From: Ciceribacter sp. T2.26MG-112.2
GTDB taxonomy: Bacteria > Pseudomonadota > Alphaproteobacteria > Rhizobiales > Rhizobiaceae
DNA: 64,000 nucleotides
NCBI RefSeq assembly: GCF_900492205.1
Contig: NZ_UEYQ01000011.1
Coordinates: 1-64,000 of the forward strand
Reading direction: 5' to 3'
The first letter of the stretch is position 1. The number at the start of each line of letters is the position of its first letter. The notes under the pieces were generated by a model, which saw only the letters and a program-made list of their open reading frames with translations, was not told where the DNA came from and did no database searches. A program made the translations under genes and the position numbers. Shown here piece after piece: positions 36,788 through 48,834 of this stretch.

Positions 36788-38554
36788 ATGACCATCAAGC
36801 TGCAAAAGCCAGATATCACCGAGCTGAAGCCTCGGATCACCGTGTTCGGCGTCGGCGGCGGCGGCGGCAACGCTGTCAACAACATGATCACCGCGGGCCT
36901 GCAGGGCGTCGACTTCGTCGTCGCCAATACGGACGCCCAGGCACTGACCATGACCAAGGCCGATCGCGTCATCCAGCTCGGCGTCAGCGTCACCGAAGGC
37001 CTCGGCGCCGGCTCGCAGCCGGAAGTCGGCCGTGCCGCCGCCGAAGAGTGCATCGACGAGATCATCGATCACCTGAACGGCACCCATATGTGCTTCGTCA
37101 CCGCCGGCATGGGCGGCGGCACCGGCACCGGTGCGGCACCGGTCGTTGCCCAGGCTGCCCGCAACAAGGGCATCCTGACCGTTGGCGTCGTCACCAAGCC
37201 GTTCCACTTTGAAGGCCAGCGCCGCATGCGGCTTGCCGAGGCCGGCATCGAGGAGCTGCAGAAATCGGTCGACACGTTGATCGTGATCCCGAACCAGAAC
37301 CTGTTCCGCATCGCCAATGACAAGACGACGTTTGCGGACGCCTTCGCCATGGCCGACCAGGTGCTCTATTCGGGTGTCGCCTGCATCACCGACCTGATGG
37401 TCAAGGAAGGCCTGATCAACCTCGACTTCGCCGACGTCCGTTCGGTGATGCGCGAAATGGGCCGTGCGATGATGGGTACCGGCGAGGCTTCGGGCCAGGG
37501 CCGCGCAATGCAGGCTGCGGAAGCCGCTATTGCCAACCCGCTGCTCGACGAAACCTCGATGAAGGGCGCTCAAGGGTTGCTGATCTCGATCACCGGCGGT
37601 CGCGACATGACCCTGTTCGAAGTCGACGAAGCCGCAACCCGCATCCGCGAGGAAGTCGATCCGGACGCCAACATCATCCTCGGCGCGACCTTCGACGAAG
37701 CGCTGGAAGGTCTCATCCGCGTGTCGGTCGTCGCCACCGGCATCGACCGTGCCGCTGGTGCCATGGCAGCCCGCGACGCCGCTCCGGCAGCAAGGCCGAT
37801 TGTCCGTCCCTCCGCGGCCGTTGCTTCGGCTCCGGCCGCAGTGCAGCCTGCAATGGCGCAGGCACCCAAGACCATCGACCCGGTGGCAGAAACCATCCGT
37901 TCGGCCGAAGCTGAAATGGAACGTGAACTCGAAATCGCCATTGCTCGTCAGGCAGCCGTCGCCCCGCAGCCGGCCGCCGAGCCCGACTTCCGTCCGCAGA
38001 GCCGGTTGTTTGCGACGCCTGCTGTCGCCGAGGCACAGCCTGCCGTTCGCATGCCGGTCGAGCCGGTTGCAGCTCCGGCGCCGGTCATGAGCCGTCCGGC
38101 TCCGGCCATGCATATGCCGGCGGCCGAAATGCAGGCGCCGGTCGCTCCGGCTCCGGTACGCCACGAGCCGGTTGCTCCGGCCATGCGTCAGGCGGCCGAG
38201 CCGGTGCGTATGCCGAAGGTGGAAGACTTCCCGCCGGTCCTGCGTGCCGAACTCGATCACCGCGCCCAGCCTGCGGCTCCGGCCGCCCAGGACGAGCGTG
38301 GTCCGATGGGTCTCCTGAAGCGGATCACCAACTCGCTTGGCCGCCATCAGGAAGAAGAACCTGCCTCCGACATGACCGCCTCTGCACCGGCCCCGGCCGC
38401 TCCGCAGCGTCGCGCTCTTTCGCCGGAAGCCAGCCTCTATGCGCCGCGTCGCGGCCAGCTCGACGACCAGGGTCGCGCCACGCCCCCGTCGCGTTCGAGC
38501 CACGAGGACGACCAGCTGGAAATCCCGGCCTTCCTTCGCCGCCAATCCAACTGA
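36788..38554 (+). CDS. ftsZ: Cell division protein FtsZ with long C-terminal linker
   Basis: FtsZ is the tubulin-like GTPase that forms the Z ring. The 588-residue protein has the GTPase domain at about residues 10-320, with [12 protein letters not shown], the tubulin signature [13 protein letters not shown] (about 105-117) and the T7 loop region [11 protein letters not shown]. Residues from about 325 to 575 are a very long Ala/Pro/Val/Met-rich linker, as in other Rhizobiales, before the conserved C-terminal peptide [12 protein letters not shown] that binds FtsA and other partners. The ATG at 36788 follows AGAAGGAAG. A strong terminator follows 21 bp after the stop. Confidence 0.97.
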   Translation: MTIKLQKPDITELKPRITVFGVGGGGGNAVNNMITAGLQGVDFVVANTDAQALTMTKADRVIQLGVSVTEGLGAGSQPEVGRAAAEECIDEIIDHLNGTHMCFVTAGMGGGTGTGAAPVVAQAARNKGILTVGVVTKPFHFEGQRRMRLAEAGIEELQKSVDTLIVIPNQNLFRIANDKTTFADAFAMADQVLYSGVACITDLMVKEGLINLDFADVRSVMREMGRAMMGTGEASGQGRAMQAAEAAIANPLLDETSMKGAQGLLISITGGRDMTLFEVDEAATRIREEVDPDANIILGATFDEALEGLIRVSVVATGIDRAAGAMAARDAAPAARPIVRPSAAVASAPAAVQPAMAQAPKTIDPVAETIRSAEAEMERELEIAIARQAAVAPQPAAEPDFRPQSRLFATPAVAEAQPAVRMPVEPVAAPAPVMSRPAPAMHMPAAEMQAPVAPAPVRHEPVAPAMRQAAEPVRMPKVEDFPPVLRAELDHRAQPAAPAAQDERGPMGLLKRITNSLGRHQEEEPASDMTASAPAPAAPQRRALSPEASLYAPRRGQLDDQGRATPPSRSSHEDDQLEIPAFLRRQSN

Positions 38555-38575
38555 TCGAACGCTTTCAGTGATCAG

Positions 38576-38604
38576 GGGCCCGGGTCTTGCGACCCGGGCC
38601 CTTT
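38576..38604 (+). terminator. Strong terminator after ftsZ
   Basis: GGGCCCGGGTC (38576-38586) pairs perfectly with GACCCGGGCCC (38591-38601) around TTGC, followed by TTTGCCTTT. It closes the dcw cluster. Confidence 0.9.
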
Positions 38605-38838
38605 GCCTTTCAACATCCTTGCTGGTGTTTGTTTTTCATATGAAATTCAGTGGTTTGGTTTCGTTACAATGCGAAACGAACAGTGATTTGGCAGGACCCC
38701 GGCCAGTGCGTATGTAGGGGCTCGGAATGGGATTGGCGTGTTTGCCGCGTGATTCTCCACTTCCGGACAAGACAGGAGCAGCCGCGCATTGATCGAGCCC
38801 GAAGGTCGGGCCGGCTGCATCGCTTAAAGGCAGATTTC

Positions 38839-39795
38839 ATGGCAATCGCATTGCTGGGTTTCCAGACCACCATCGCAGCTCCCCTCAGCCTGACGGGTAT
38901 CGGCGTCCATTCCGGCCGCACGGTCACCATCAACATGCTTCCGGCCGAGGCCGGGACGGGGATCGTCTTCGTGCGCCAGCACGACGATGGCAGTTCCACG
39001 GAGCTCAAGGCGGTTTCCTCGCAGGTCGGCAATACCGATCTGTGCACGGTTCTCGGCTTTTCGCCGGCCCGTTCGATCGCCACCATCGAGCATGTCATGG
39101 CGGCCATCTATGCGCTCGGCCTCGACAATCTGGTGATCGAGGTCGACGGCGCGGAAATGCCGATCATGGACGGCAGTTCGGAAGTCTTCATCGATGCGAT
39201 CGAGCTGGTCGGTATCGTCAATCTCGGCGTCAAGCGTCGCTACATTCGCGTCATCAAGCCGGTCCGGATCGAGTCGGGTGCGTCCTGGTCGGAGTTTCGC
39301 CCCTATGACGGCACGCGCTTCGAGGTCGAGATCGATTTCGACACGCCCTTGATCGGCCGCCAGAAGTGGGAAGGCGAGCTCACCGCCTCAAACTTCAAGA
39401 ACGAGCTTTCGCGCGCCCGCACCTTCGGCTTCATGCGGGACGTCGAACGCCTTTGGGCCGCCGGCTTTGCCCTCGGTTCGTCGCTGGAAAATTCCGTCGT
39501 CATCTCCGACGACAACACCGTCATCAATGTCGAAGGCCTGCGCTACGATAAGGACGAGTTCGTCCGTCACAAGACGCTCGACGCTGTCGGCGACCTGGCG
39601 CTGGCCGGCGCGCAGTTCATCGGCTGCTACCGCTCCTATCGCGGCGGCCACAAGATGAATGCCAATGCGCTCAAGGCCCTGCTCAGCGATCCGACCGCCT
39701 ACGAGGTCGTCGAGGCGCCGTCACGCAGCCTCAAGGCGCGGGCGCGCGAATTCGTCCCCGTCAATGTTCCGGAATTCGCGCCCTGGTCGGCGTGA
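38839..39795 (+). CDS. lpxC: UDP-3-O-acyl-GlcNAc deacetylase LpxC
   Basis: LpxC carries out the committed step of lipid A synthesis, removing the acetyl group with a zinc centre. The 318-residue protein has ligands and catalytic residues in place: His85 (ATIEHVMAA), His244 and Asp248 (VRHKTLDAVGDLALAG), His271 (RGGHKMNA) and the MDGSS loop at 110-114. GIGVHSG at 21-27 is the usual N-terminal strand. The ATG at 38839 follows AAAGG. It has its own leader region of 235 bp after the ftsZ terminator and its own terminator, so it is a single transcription unit. Confidence 0.97.
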   Translation: MAIALLGFQTTIAAPLSLTGIGVHSGRTVTINMLPAEAGTGIVFVRQHDDGSSTELKAVSSQVGNTDLCTVLGFSPARSIATIEHVMAAIYALGLDNLVIEVDGAEMPIMDGSSEVFIDAIELVGIVNLGVKRRYIRVIKPVRIESGASWSEFRPYDGTRFEVEIDFDTPLIGRQKWEGELTASNFKNELSRARTFGFMRDVERLWAAGFALGSSLENSVVISDDNTVINVEGLRYDKDEFVRHKTLDAVGDLALAGAQFIGCYRSYRGGHKMNANALKALLSDPTAYEVVEAPSRSLKARAREFVPVNVPEFAPWSA

Positions 39796-39817
39796 CCCTC
39801 TGATTACCTCCAAGCTA

Positions 39818-39849
39818 GGGCCGGGGCATTGAAACCTCGGCCCTTTTTT
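39818..39849 (+). terminator. Terminator after lpxC
   Basis: GGGCCGGGG (39818-39826) pairs with CCTCGGCCC (39835-39843, one G-U pair) and is followed by TTTTTT. It is a textbook Rho-independent terminator. Confidence 0.92.
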
Positions 39850-40033
39850 CGTCTTGAAGAATGTGCCGTGTTCGACCGGCGTTGCGCTTTGGGCCAATTG
39901 TCGTATTTCCCGACAGCCGCCACAAAAATGCGTTAAATCGCCATCATTGCGTTGCTCTCATACTGCTTTTATGGCTAGAAACGCGTGTTGAAAGCGACGG
40001 TTTTCTAGCGGCGCTGCAATCGGGAACTGTCGA

Positions 40034-40903
40034 ATGAGTCATGTAGGGTCGGTCGTTGTGAATAAAGCCGCGCGTATTGCCAGTATATGTGTGATGATGA
40101 CGGTGTCCGGCGCGCTGCTGGCTGCATGCCAGTCGGATCCCGACATCGACATCACCAAGCTCGGCATCGAGACCGATCCGCCGGAAACGCTCTACAATCA
40201 GGGTCTGGCGAACATCAAGGCCGGTAACATCGTCGAGGCGTCGCGCAAGTTCGATGCGATCGACGCGCAGCATCCCTTCTCCGAATGGTCGCAGAAGGCG
40301 CTGGTGATGAGCACGTTTACCAAGTATCGCCTGGCCCGTTACACCGATGCCGTGGCCGCCGGCAACCGTTACCTCAATCTTTATCCGCGCTCGGACGATT
40401 CGGCTTACGTGCAATATCTCGTCGGCCTTTCCTACTGGAAGCAGATCGTCAACGTGACGCAGGACCAGAAAACCTCGCTGCAGACGATCGATGCGATGCA
40501 GAAGGTGATCGATAACTATCCCGACTCGGAATATGTCGACGACGCGCAGGCCAAGATCCGTTTCGCGCGCGACCAGCTGGCCGGCAAGGAAATGCAGGTC
40601 GGTCGCTACTATCTCGAGCGCAAGGAATATCTTGCGGCCATTTCGCGCTTCCGCGCCGTGGTCGAAAAATATCCGAACACCAACCAGATCGAGGAAGCGC
40701 TGGCGCGCCTCGTCGAGGCCTATTTTGCCCTCGGTGTGGTGCAGGAAGCCCAGACGGCCGCAGCGGTGCTCGGACACAATTATCCCGACAGCCAGTGGTA
40801 TGCCGATTCCTACAAGCTCCTGAAGTCGGGCGGCCTCGAGCCGCGCGAGAATACGGGTTCGTGGATCGCAAGGGCCGGCAAGAAGATCCTTGTCGGGAGC
40901 TGA
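40034..40903 (+). CDS. bamD: Outer membrane assembly lipoprotein BamD (ComL)
   Basis: BamD is an essential lipoprotein of the BAM complex that inserts outer membrane proteins. The 289-residue precursor has a lipobox LLAAC (Cys32) after a 31-residue signal with an extended n-region, and five TPR-like repeats between about 50 and 270 ([56 protein letters not shown]). The Asp after the Cys position (CQSD) does not change the expected outer membrane sorting rule because the +2 residue is Gln. The start at 40034 was chosen as the first ATG giving a full signal. recN follows 31 bp later. Confidence 0.94.
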   Translation: MSHVGSVVVNKAARIASICVMMTVSGALLAACQSDPDIDITKLGIETDPPETLYNQGLANIKAGNIVEASRKFDAIDAQHPFSEWSQKALVMSTFTKYRLARYTDAVAAGNRYLNLYPRSDDSAYVQYLVGLSYWKQIVNVTQDQKTSLQTIDAMQKVIDNYPDSEYVDDAQAKIRFARDQLAGKEMQVGRYYLERKEYLAAISRFRAVVEKYPNTNQIEEALARLVEAYFALGVVQEAQTAAAVLGHNYPDSQWYADSYKLLKSGGLEPRENTGSWIARAGKKILVGS

Positions 40904-40934
40904 CCCTCTTTCCTAGACGCGAGATGAGTGTTCC

Positions 40935-42608
40935 ATGCTGGTCCAGCTGTCGATCCGCGATATCGTTCTGATCGAGCGTCTGGATCTTGCCTTCGAGGCC
41001 GGACTGTCGGTGCTGACCGGCGAGACCGGCGCCGGCAAGTCGATCCTGCTCGACAGCCTGTCGCTGGCGCTCGGCGGGCGCGGCGACGGCTCGCTCGTTC
41101 GCCATGGTGAGGACAAGGGGCAGGTCACCGCCGTCTTCGACGTCGCGATGACCCATCCGGCCCGCACCCTTCTGCGCGGCAATGGCGTGGATGACGACGG
41201 CGACCTGATCTTCCGCCGCATCCAGTCCGCCGACGGCCGCACCCGCGCCTATATCAACGACCAGCCCGTTTCGGTGCAACTGATGCGCCAGGCGGGGCAG
41301 CTTCTGGTCGAGATCCACGGCCAGCACGACGACCGTGCGCTCGTCGATACCGATGCCCACCGCATGCTGCTCGATGCGTTTGCCGGCCTTTCCGACGAAG
41401 CGGTCAGCCTCGGCGAGAGCTATCGCCGCTGGCGCGAGGCCGACCGGGTGCTGAAGGCCCATCGCGCCCGCGTCGAGGCGGCCGCGCGCGAGGCGGACTA
41501 TCTGCGGGCTTCGGTCGAGGAACTGGAAAAGCTTTCGCCACGCGACGGCGAGGAGGACGAACTGGCCGAACGGCGCGCCGTCATGCAGAAATCCGAGCGG
41601 ATCGCCGGCGACATCGCCGAGGCTTCGGAATTCCTCAACGGTCACGCCTCGCCGGTGCCGCTGATCGCCTCGCTCGTCCGCCGGCTGGAGCGCAAGAGCC
41701 ACGAGGCTCCGGGCCTTCTCGAGGATACGGTCCAGCTGCTCGATTCGGCGCTCGACAACCTCTCCAATGCGCAGATGGAAGTCGAAGCAGCACTTCGGCG
41801 CACCGAATTCGATCCGAACGAGTTGGAGCGGGTCGAGGAACGGCTGTTTGCGCTGCGTGCCGCGGGTCGCAAATATTCCGTGCCGGTGACCGGCCTTCCG
41901 GCGCTCGCCGAAAAGATGATCGCCGATCTGGCCGAACTGGATGCCGGCGAGGAGAAACTCGGCGCGCTCGAGGCTGAAGTGGTCGAGGCGAGGGCGCATT
42001 ACGACCACCGGGCCCGGGCGCTGTCGGACAAGCGGCGCAATGCCGCTTCCGCGCTTTCCGAGGCGGTGATGGCCGAGCTTCCGGCGCTGAAACTGGAGCG
42101 CGCGCGCTTCATGGTCGAGGTGACGAGCGATCCGGAGGCGGCCACTGCCGAGGGCATCGACACCGTCGAATTTCACGTCCAGACCAATCCGGGAACACGT
42201 CCGGGGCCGATCATGAAGGTCGCCTCCGGCGGCGAGCTGTCGCGCTTCCTTTTGGCGCTCAAGGTGGCGCTCGCCGATCGTGGTTCGGCCCCGACCCTGG
42301 TGTTCGACGAGATCGATACGGGCGTCGGCGGTGCCGTCGCCGATGCCATCGGCCAGCGCCTCAAGCGGCTGTCCGCCAAGGTCCAGGTGCTCTCCGTCAC
42401 CCATGCGCCGCAGGTGGCGGCTCGCGCGGCCACCCACCTGCTGATCTCCAAGGGCCCGACGGGCGAGGGCGGCGAGAAGATCGCCACCCGCGTCGCCACC
42501 ATGGAGCCGGAACATCGGCGCGAGGAGATCGCCCGCATGCTGGCCGGCGCCTCGGTCACCGACGAGGCGAGGGCGGCTGCCGCGCGTCTGCTGGCCGGAG
42601 AGAACTGA
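40935..42608 (+). CDS. recN: DNA repair protein RecN
   Basis: RecN is an SMC-like ATPase that helps RecA in double-strand break repair. The 557-residue protein has Walker A GETGAGKSILLD starting at residue 29, a coiled-coil middle (about 150-370) rich in Glu, Arg and Leu, the ABC signature VASGGELSRFLLAL and Walker B LVFDEIDTGVGG near the end. Its length is normal. It lies 31 bp after bamD and probably shares that transcript. No LexA-type site is seen in the short gap, so SOS control from a nearby promoter is not evident. Confidence 0.96.
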   Translation: MLVQLSIRDIVLIERLDLAFEAGLSVLTGETGAGKSILLDSLSLALGGRGDGSLVRHGEDKGQVTAVFDVAMTHPARTLLRGNGVDDDGDLIFRRIQSADGRTRAYINDQPVSVQLMRQAGQLLVEIHGQHDDRALVDTDAHRMLLDAFAGLSDEAVSLGESYRRWREADRVLKAHRARVEAAAREADYLRASVEELEKLSPRDGEEDELAERRAVMQKSERIAGDIAEASEFLNGHASPVPLIASLVRRLERKSHEAPGLLEDTVQLLDSALDNLSNAQMEVEAALRRTEFDPNELERVEERLFALRAAGRKYSVPVTGLPALAEKMIADLAELDAGEEKLGALEAEVVEARAHYDHRARALSDKRRNAASALSEAVMAELPALKLERARFMVEVTSDPEAATAEGIDTVEFHVQTNPGTRPGPIMKVASGGELSRFLLALKVALADRGSAPTLVFDEIDTGVGGAVADAIGQRLKRLSAKVQVLSVTHAPQVAARAATHLLISKGPTGEGGEKIATRVATMEPEHRREEIARMLAGASVTDEARAAAARLLAGEN

Positions 42609-42672
42609 GGCGCACCGGACCTTTGGGCCGGCAATTGCATTCAACGCCGAAACCTGTTTCCCTCGGTGCACG

Positions 42673-44121
42673 ATGTTCGAAGTCCTGTCTCCCTATTGGC
42701 CGCATATCCTTGCCGTTCTGTCGATCGCCATGGGCGCGGTGGCCGCGATCCATGCCGCCATGACCAAGCGCGAGGTCCGCTCGGCCTTGGGATGGGTCGG
42801 TGTCATCCTCCTGTCGCCCCTGCTCGGCGCCTTGATCTATGCGGTCGCCGGCGTCAACCGCATCCGCCGCAAGTCGCTGATCTCGCGCCGCGCGCTGCAT
42901 CTCGACGAGCTTTGGCGGACGCTTTCCCATTACGGCGTGTCGCGTGAGGCGGTGGAAACGCGGTTCGGCAGCCGCATGGCAGGGCTGAAGACACTCGGCG
43001 ACCGGGTCGCCAGACACGCGCTCTCCTCCGGCAACCGGATCGACATGCTGTCCTCCGGCGACGAGACCTATGCCGCATTCTGCGCGGCGATCGATGCGGC
43101 GGAACGCAGCATCATCCTCGAGACTTACATCTTCGACCGGGACGCTGCCGGGCTGCGGGTCGCCGACCGGCTGATCGCGGCCCACAGACGTGGCGTCTCG
43201 GTCCGCGTGCTGATCGATGCGGTCGGCGCCCGCTACAGCGTGCCCAGCATCCTCGGCTATCTGGCCGAGGGCGGTGTCACGGTCGCCGCCTTCAACGGCA
43301 AGGTCGTCGCCGGCCTGAGGCTGCCCTATGCCAATCTGCGCACCCATCGCAAGATCCTGGTGGCCGACGGCGCCGTCGCCTTTCTTGGCGGCATGAACAT
43401 CCGCGCCGCTTTCGAGGGCGACGAGGCGGCGCGCGACACGCATTTCCGCCTGACCGGGCCGGCCGTCGCCGACATCTTCGCGGTGGCGGCCGAGGACTGG
43501 CATTTCGAGACGGGCGAGATCCTGAACGGCGAGGTCTGGAGCGTCGCGCCGTTCAGCGCCGATCCCGGCACGCCGAGTTTCGTGCGCACCGTCGTCTCGG
43601 GTCCCGATGCCAATCTGGAGACGAACCACAAGATGATGATGGGCGCCTTTTCCGTGGCGGAGAAGTCGATCCGCATCATGTCTCCCTATTTCCTCCCCGA
43701 CAATATCCTGCTCGGCGCGCTTGCCACGGCTGCCCGGCGCGGGGTGGCGGTCGACATCGTCATCCCGGCGCGGAACAATCTGGCCATCGTCAGCCATGCC
43801 ATGGCAGCCCAGTTCGACCAGATCCTCAAAGACGGCAGCCGGATCTTTCGCGCGCAAGGGCAGTTCGATCACTCAAAGCTGATGACCGTCGACGGGCAAT
43901 GGGTCTTTGTCGGTTCGTCCAATCTCGACTCGCGATCGCTGAGGCTGAACTTCGAGATCGATCTGGAAGTCTTCGACCCCGATTTCGCCGCGACGATCGA
44001 CGCGCGCATCGATGCCGCCCTCGATGGCGCCGAACCTGTCACGCTGGAGGAACTGAGCAGGCGCCCATTCGTTTTCCGTCTGTTCGACCGTGTCCTTTGG
44101 CTCGGCTCGCCCTATCTGTGA
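42673..44121 (+). CDS. cls: Cardiolipin synthase (PLD family)
   Basis: This membrane enzyme makes cardiolipin by phosphatidyl transfer. The 482-residue protein has two N-terminal membrane helices (about 8-28 and 38-60) and two phospholipase D domains with complete HKD motifs: His225-Lys227-Asp232 (THRKILVADG) and His400-Lys402-Asp407 (DHSKLMTVDG), each followed by GG/GS-N. The gene is followed by an endonuclease/exonuclease/phosphatase-fold gene, the same pairing as E. coli ybhO (clsB) with ybhP. It starts 64 bp after recN. Confidence 0.92.
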   Translation: MFEVLSPYWPHILAVLSIAMGAVAAIHAAMTKREVRSALGWVGVILLSPLLGALIYAVAGVNRIRRKSLISRRALHLDELWRTLSHYGVSREAVETRFGSRMAGLKTLGDRVARHALSSGNRIDMLSSGDETYAAFCAAIDAAERSIILETYIFDRDAAGLRVADRLIAAHRRGVSVRVLIDAVGARYSVPSILGYLAEGGVTVAAFNGKVVAGLRLPYANLRTHRKILVADGAVAFLGGMNIRAAFEGDEAARDTHFRLTGPAVADIFAVAAEDWHFETGEILNGEVWSVAPFSADPGTPSFVRTVVSGPDANLETNHKMMMGAFSVAEKSIRIMSPYFLPDNILLGALATAARRGVAVDIVIPARNNLAIVSHAMAAQFDQILKDGSRIFRAQGQFDHSKLMTVDGQWVFVGSSNLDSRSLRLNFEIDLEVFDPDFAATIDARIDAALDGAEPVTLEELSRRPFVFRLFDRVLWLGSPYL

Positions 44122-44236
44122 TGGAGACCTGTCTTGTTGAAATCCTGTCGTCATCCCGGAGCGGGCGTGGTCATTCCCGCCACATGCCCTATGCTTCGGG
44201 CGGGTCCGGCGATGGTGCAGTCCGCATGGAAGTGAA

Positions 44237-45052
44237 ATGACGAAGACCAACAACACCCTGGCTTCCGCGGTCATTGCCTCGATCAAGAACCGGTCCAATC
44301 GCATCCACAATCCGCTGAGGCGGGACGCGCGCGACGGCTCCATGCTGGTCGCGTCCTATAATGTCCACAAATGCGTCGGCACCGACGGCCGCTTCGATCC
44401 TGAGCGCATCATCGAGGTCATCCGCGAGATGAACCCCGACGTCATCGCCCTGCAGGAGGCCGATCAGCGCTTCGGCGAACGGTCCGGCCTGCTCGACCTG
44501 CCGCGCCTGCGGCTGGAGACCGGGCTGATGCCCGTGCCGGTGCTGCACAAGCCGAAATCCCATGGCTGGCGCGGCAATGTGCTGCTGTTCAGGGAAGGCG
44601 TGGTGCGCGACGTCCACCAGGTGGCGCTGCCGGGGCTCGAGCCGCGCGGGGCGCTGGTGGCCGAGATCGACATCGAGGCGCGCGAGGGATTGCGAATCAT
44701 CGCCGCCCATCTCGGCCTGCTGCGCTGGGCGCGCCGGCAGCAGGCCGACACGATCCTCGACATCATCGGCCGGCGCGAAGACCGACCGACCCTTTTGATG
44801 GGCGATTTCAATGAATGGCGCCTCGGTCCCGGATCGGCGCTCACCCGCCTCGAATCGGTGTTCGGACCGCTGCCGACGCCGATCCCGAGCTATCCGGCCC
44901 GCATGCCGGTGCTCTCGCTCGACCGGATCATGGCCAACCGCGCCGACCTGATCGCCGAAATGGCGGTGCATGACACGCCGCTCGCCCGCAAGGCCTCCGA
45001 TCACCTGCCGCTTCTGGCGCGGATCGATCTTGGCGCCGGCAGCCTTGGCTGA
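44237..45052 (+). CDS. Endonuclease/exonuclease/phosphatase-fold protein (YbhP-like)
   Basis: A 271-residue soluble protein of the EEP superfamily, whose members cleave phosphodiester or phosphoester bonds with Mg2+. Visible active-site motifs are SYNVHKC (Asn), IALQEAD (Glu), AAHLGLLR (His), MGDFNEW (Asp-Asn) and KASDHLPLLARI (Asp-His), the complete set. It lies 115 bp after cls on the same strand, as YbhP lies beside ClsB, suggesting a role in phospholipid turnover rather than DNA metabolism; that role is inferred from context only. It has no signal peptide. Confidence 0.82.
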   Translation: MTKTNNTLASAVIASIKNRSNRIHNPLRRDARDGSMLVASYNVHKCVGTDGRFDPERIIEVIREMNPDVIALQEADQRFGERSGLLDLPRLRLETGLMPVPVLHKPKSHGWRGNVLLFREGVVRDVHQVALPGLEPRGALVAEIDIEAREGLRIIAAHLGLLRWARRQQADTILDIIGRREDRPTLLMGDFNEWRLGPGSALTRLESVFGPLPTPIPSYPARMPVLSLDRIMANRADLIAEMAVHDTPLARKASDHLPLLARIDLGAGSLG

Positions 45053-45105
45053 TTCAACTGTGCGATTGCTCGGACGAGGTTTTTCAAGCCGTGAATCTCG
45101 GCTAA

Positions 45106-47295
<2,190 letters not shown>

Positions 47296-47425
47296 GGGGA
47301 CCGCTCAGTCTGTGGGACCGGGCGGTTCGGGCTTGGGCCCTTGTCACGTTTCTTTGCGCAGGGACGGCAATCCGGCGCGTCCGTCTCGACAGAAGCCCCC
47401 GCATCAGCTTCCCCACCTTCATCAT

Positions 47426-47869
47426 TCACTGATCTGCGCGGCAATGCTGCGTCGGCGTCTCTGACTGTTCGGGTGCGAGCTGGTCCAAGGTCACCTGTCC
47501 GAACCGCTCGATGAGGAGAGACTCGGCCTTTGCCATCGTGTCCGACAGCGCGGCGTTGACATTCTTCTCGATCACACAATGGGGATGGTCCGTGCGACTA
47601 CCGATGGCAAAGAGGGTCGGCCGATCGAGGGCCTCGTAGACGGCGAGCAAGGTGATCTCTTTCAGCGGACGGGTCAATTGCCAGCCGCCGCCGTGACCCT
47701 TGCCGGAGCGCACGTGACCGGCCTTGCGCAACCCGGCCATCGTTCTTCGGAACACCGCCGGATTGGTGCGCATGCTTTTGGCCAGAACATCCGAGGTCAA
47801 AGGCCGCTCGACCTCGGCCATGTGGAGGAGCACGTGCAGGACGTCTGAAAGCCTGGTGTCCTTGTTCAT
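47426..47869 (-). CDS. Rrf2-family transcriptional regulator (YwnA-like)
   Basis: A 147-residue protein with an Rrf2 winged helix at about residues 1-85: LSDVLHVLLHMAEV, TSDVLAKSMRTNPAVFRRTMAGLRKAG and the wing GKGHGGGWQL. It lacks the three closely spaced cysteines that bind Fe-S in IscR and NsrR; only Cys in PHCVIEKN and one near the C-terminus remain, so it is a YwnA-like, probably cluster-free member. The ATG at 47869 follows GGGAGATG; an ATG 11 codons upstream is less likely. It faces a methyltransferase gene across 232 bp, the usual regulator-target layout. Confidence 0.85.
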   Translation of the reverse strand: MNKDTRLSDVLHVLLHMAEVERPLTSDVLAKSMRTNPAVFRRTMAGLRKAGHVRSGKGHGGGWQLTRPLKEITLLAVYEALDRPTLFAIGSRTDHPHCVIEKNVNAALSDTMAKAESLLIERFGQVTLDQLAPEQSETPTQHCRADQ

Positions 47870-47898
47870 TTCATCTCCCGTGCGCGGCGATAGGATTG

Positions 47899-47960
47899 TC
47901 ATGAATCAGTTGTTGTTTCATGATGGCTGCACTGTTATGTAACTCTCATTGATACGAGAG
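47899..47960. promoter_or_regulatory. Repeats in the Rrf2-methyltransferase divergent region
   Basis: Two TCATGA palindromes (47899-47904 and 47918-47923) are 19 bp apart, and CTCTC-N8-GAGAG lies at 47943-47960; CGAGAG recurs at about 48001. Any of these could be the Rrf2 operator. The choice among them is not settled by the sequence. Confidence 0.3.
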
Positions 47961-48101
47961 GGTGACCGGCCTGTCCAGCCATGGCAACGCACCCTCTAGC
48001 GAGAGTTCCGGTCGAACGTTAGGCGAGGTCATCCTTGCCAAGGCCGATGAAAGCGAGGCGGTGGGGCGGCCGGCCGCTCACTCTTATCCGAGGAGAGACG
48101 C

Positions 48102-48797
48102 ATGGAAGACAATCTCACGCCGTTCCTCAATCCGGATGCGGTTGGGACCTACACGCAGGATACGCAGCGCAAGGTGCCGGGACTGGCCGCCCTGCACCGG
48201 ATGGTGACTATCCTGCTCGGGGAGGGGGCGCCTGCCGCTGCCCATATCCTCGCTGTCGGGGCGGGTGGCGGTCTGGAGCTGAAGGCGATGGCGGAACAGC
48301 GCGCCGGCTGGCGATTCACCGGCGTCGATCCGTCCCCCGCCATGCTTGACATCGCCCGCCGGACGACCGCCCCTCATGCAGATCGGATCGAACTGAGGAC
48401 GGGGACGATCGATCAAGCGCCGTCCGGTCCGTTCGACGGCGCGACCTGCCTGCTCATGCTGCATTTTCTCGACAGGAACGAACGGTTGCGCACCCTCAAG
48501 CAGATCCATACCCGTCTGAAGCCGGGCCGCCCGCTGGTGGTTGCCCATCATTCCATGCCGGAATCTGAGCGCCGGCAATGGCTGACGCGGTCCGCCGCCT
48601 TTGCCGGCGACGTCGATTTCGATGCGAAGAGCGCCGCGGGCTCCGTCAAGGCGATGGCCGAGCGTCTGCCGCTACTCGCCCCGTCTGAGGATGAAGCGCT
48701 TTTTCTCGAAGCAGGCTTCTCGGAGCCGGCCCTGTTTTACGCCGCCTTCTCGTTTCGAGGCTGGCTGGCGCTCTCCGGCCAGCCGTCCACGAGGTAA
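48102..48797 (+). CDS. Class I SAM-dependent methyltransferase
   Basis: A 231-residue methyltransferase with SAM motif ILAVGAGGGLELKAM at about 49-63 (Ala in place of the common Asp/Glu), acidic loop TGVDPSPAML, and LLMLHFLDRNERL in the motif IV region. The substrate is unknown. The ATG follows GAGGAGAG. It is divergent from the Rrf2 gene, which probably represses it; similar Rrf2-methyltransferase pairs are frequent in Proteobacteria and are often linked to response to toxic small molecules, which is an inference here. Confidence 0.8.
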   Translation: MEDNLTPFLNPDAVGTYTQDTQRKVPGLAALHRMVTILLGEGAPAAAHILAVGAGGGLELKAMAEQRAGWRFTGVDPSPAMLDIARRTTAPHADRIELRTGTIDQAPSGPFDGATCLLMLHFLDRNERLRTLKQIHTRLKPGRPLVVAHHSMPESERRQWLTRSAAFAGDVDFDAKSAAGSVKAMAERLPLLAPSEDEALFLEAGFSEPALFYAAFSFRGWLALSGQPSTR

Positions 48798-48834
48798 TGC
48801 AGGGGGCAAGTGGTGTCGGTGCAGTGACCTAGGC

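Noticed and set aside
40449..42671. A 740-codon minus-strand frame opposite bamD and recN
   Set aside because: It has no recognisable domain or ribosome binding site, and lies opposite complete bamD and recN genes.
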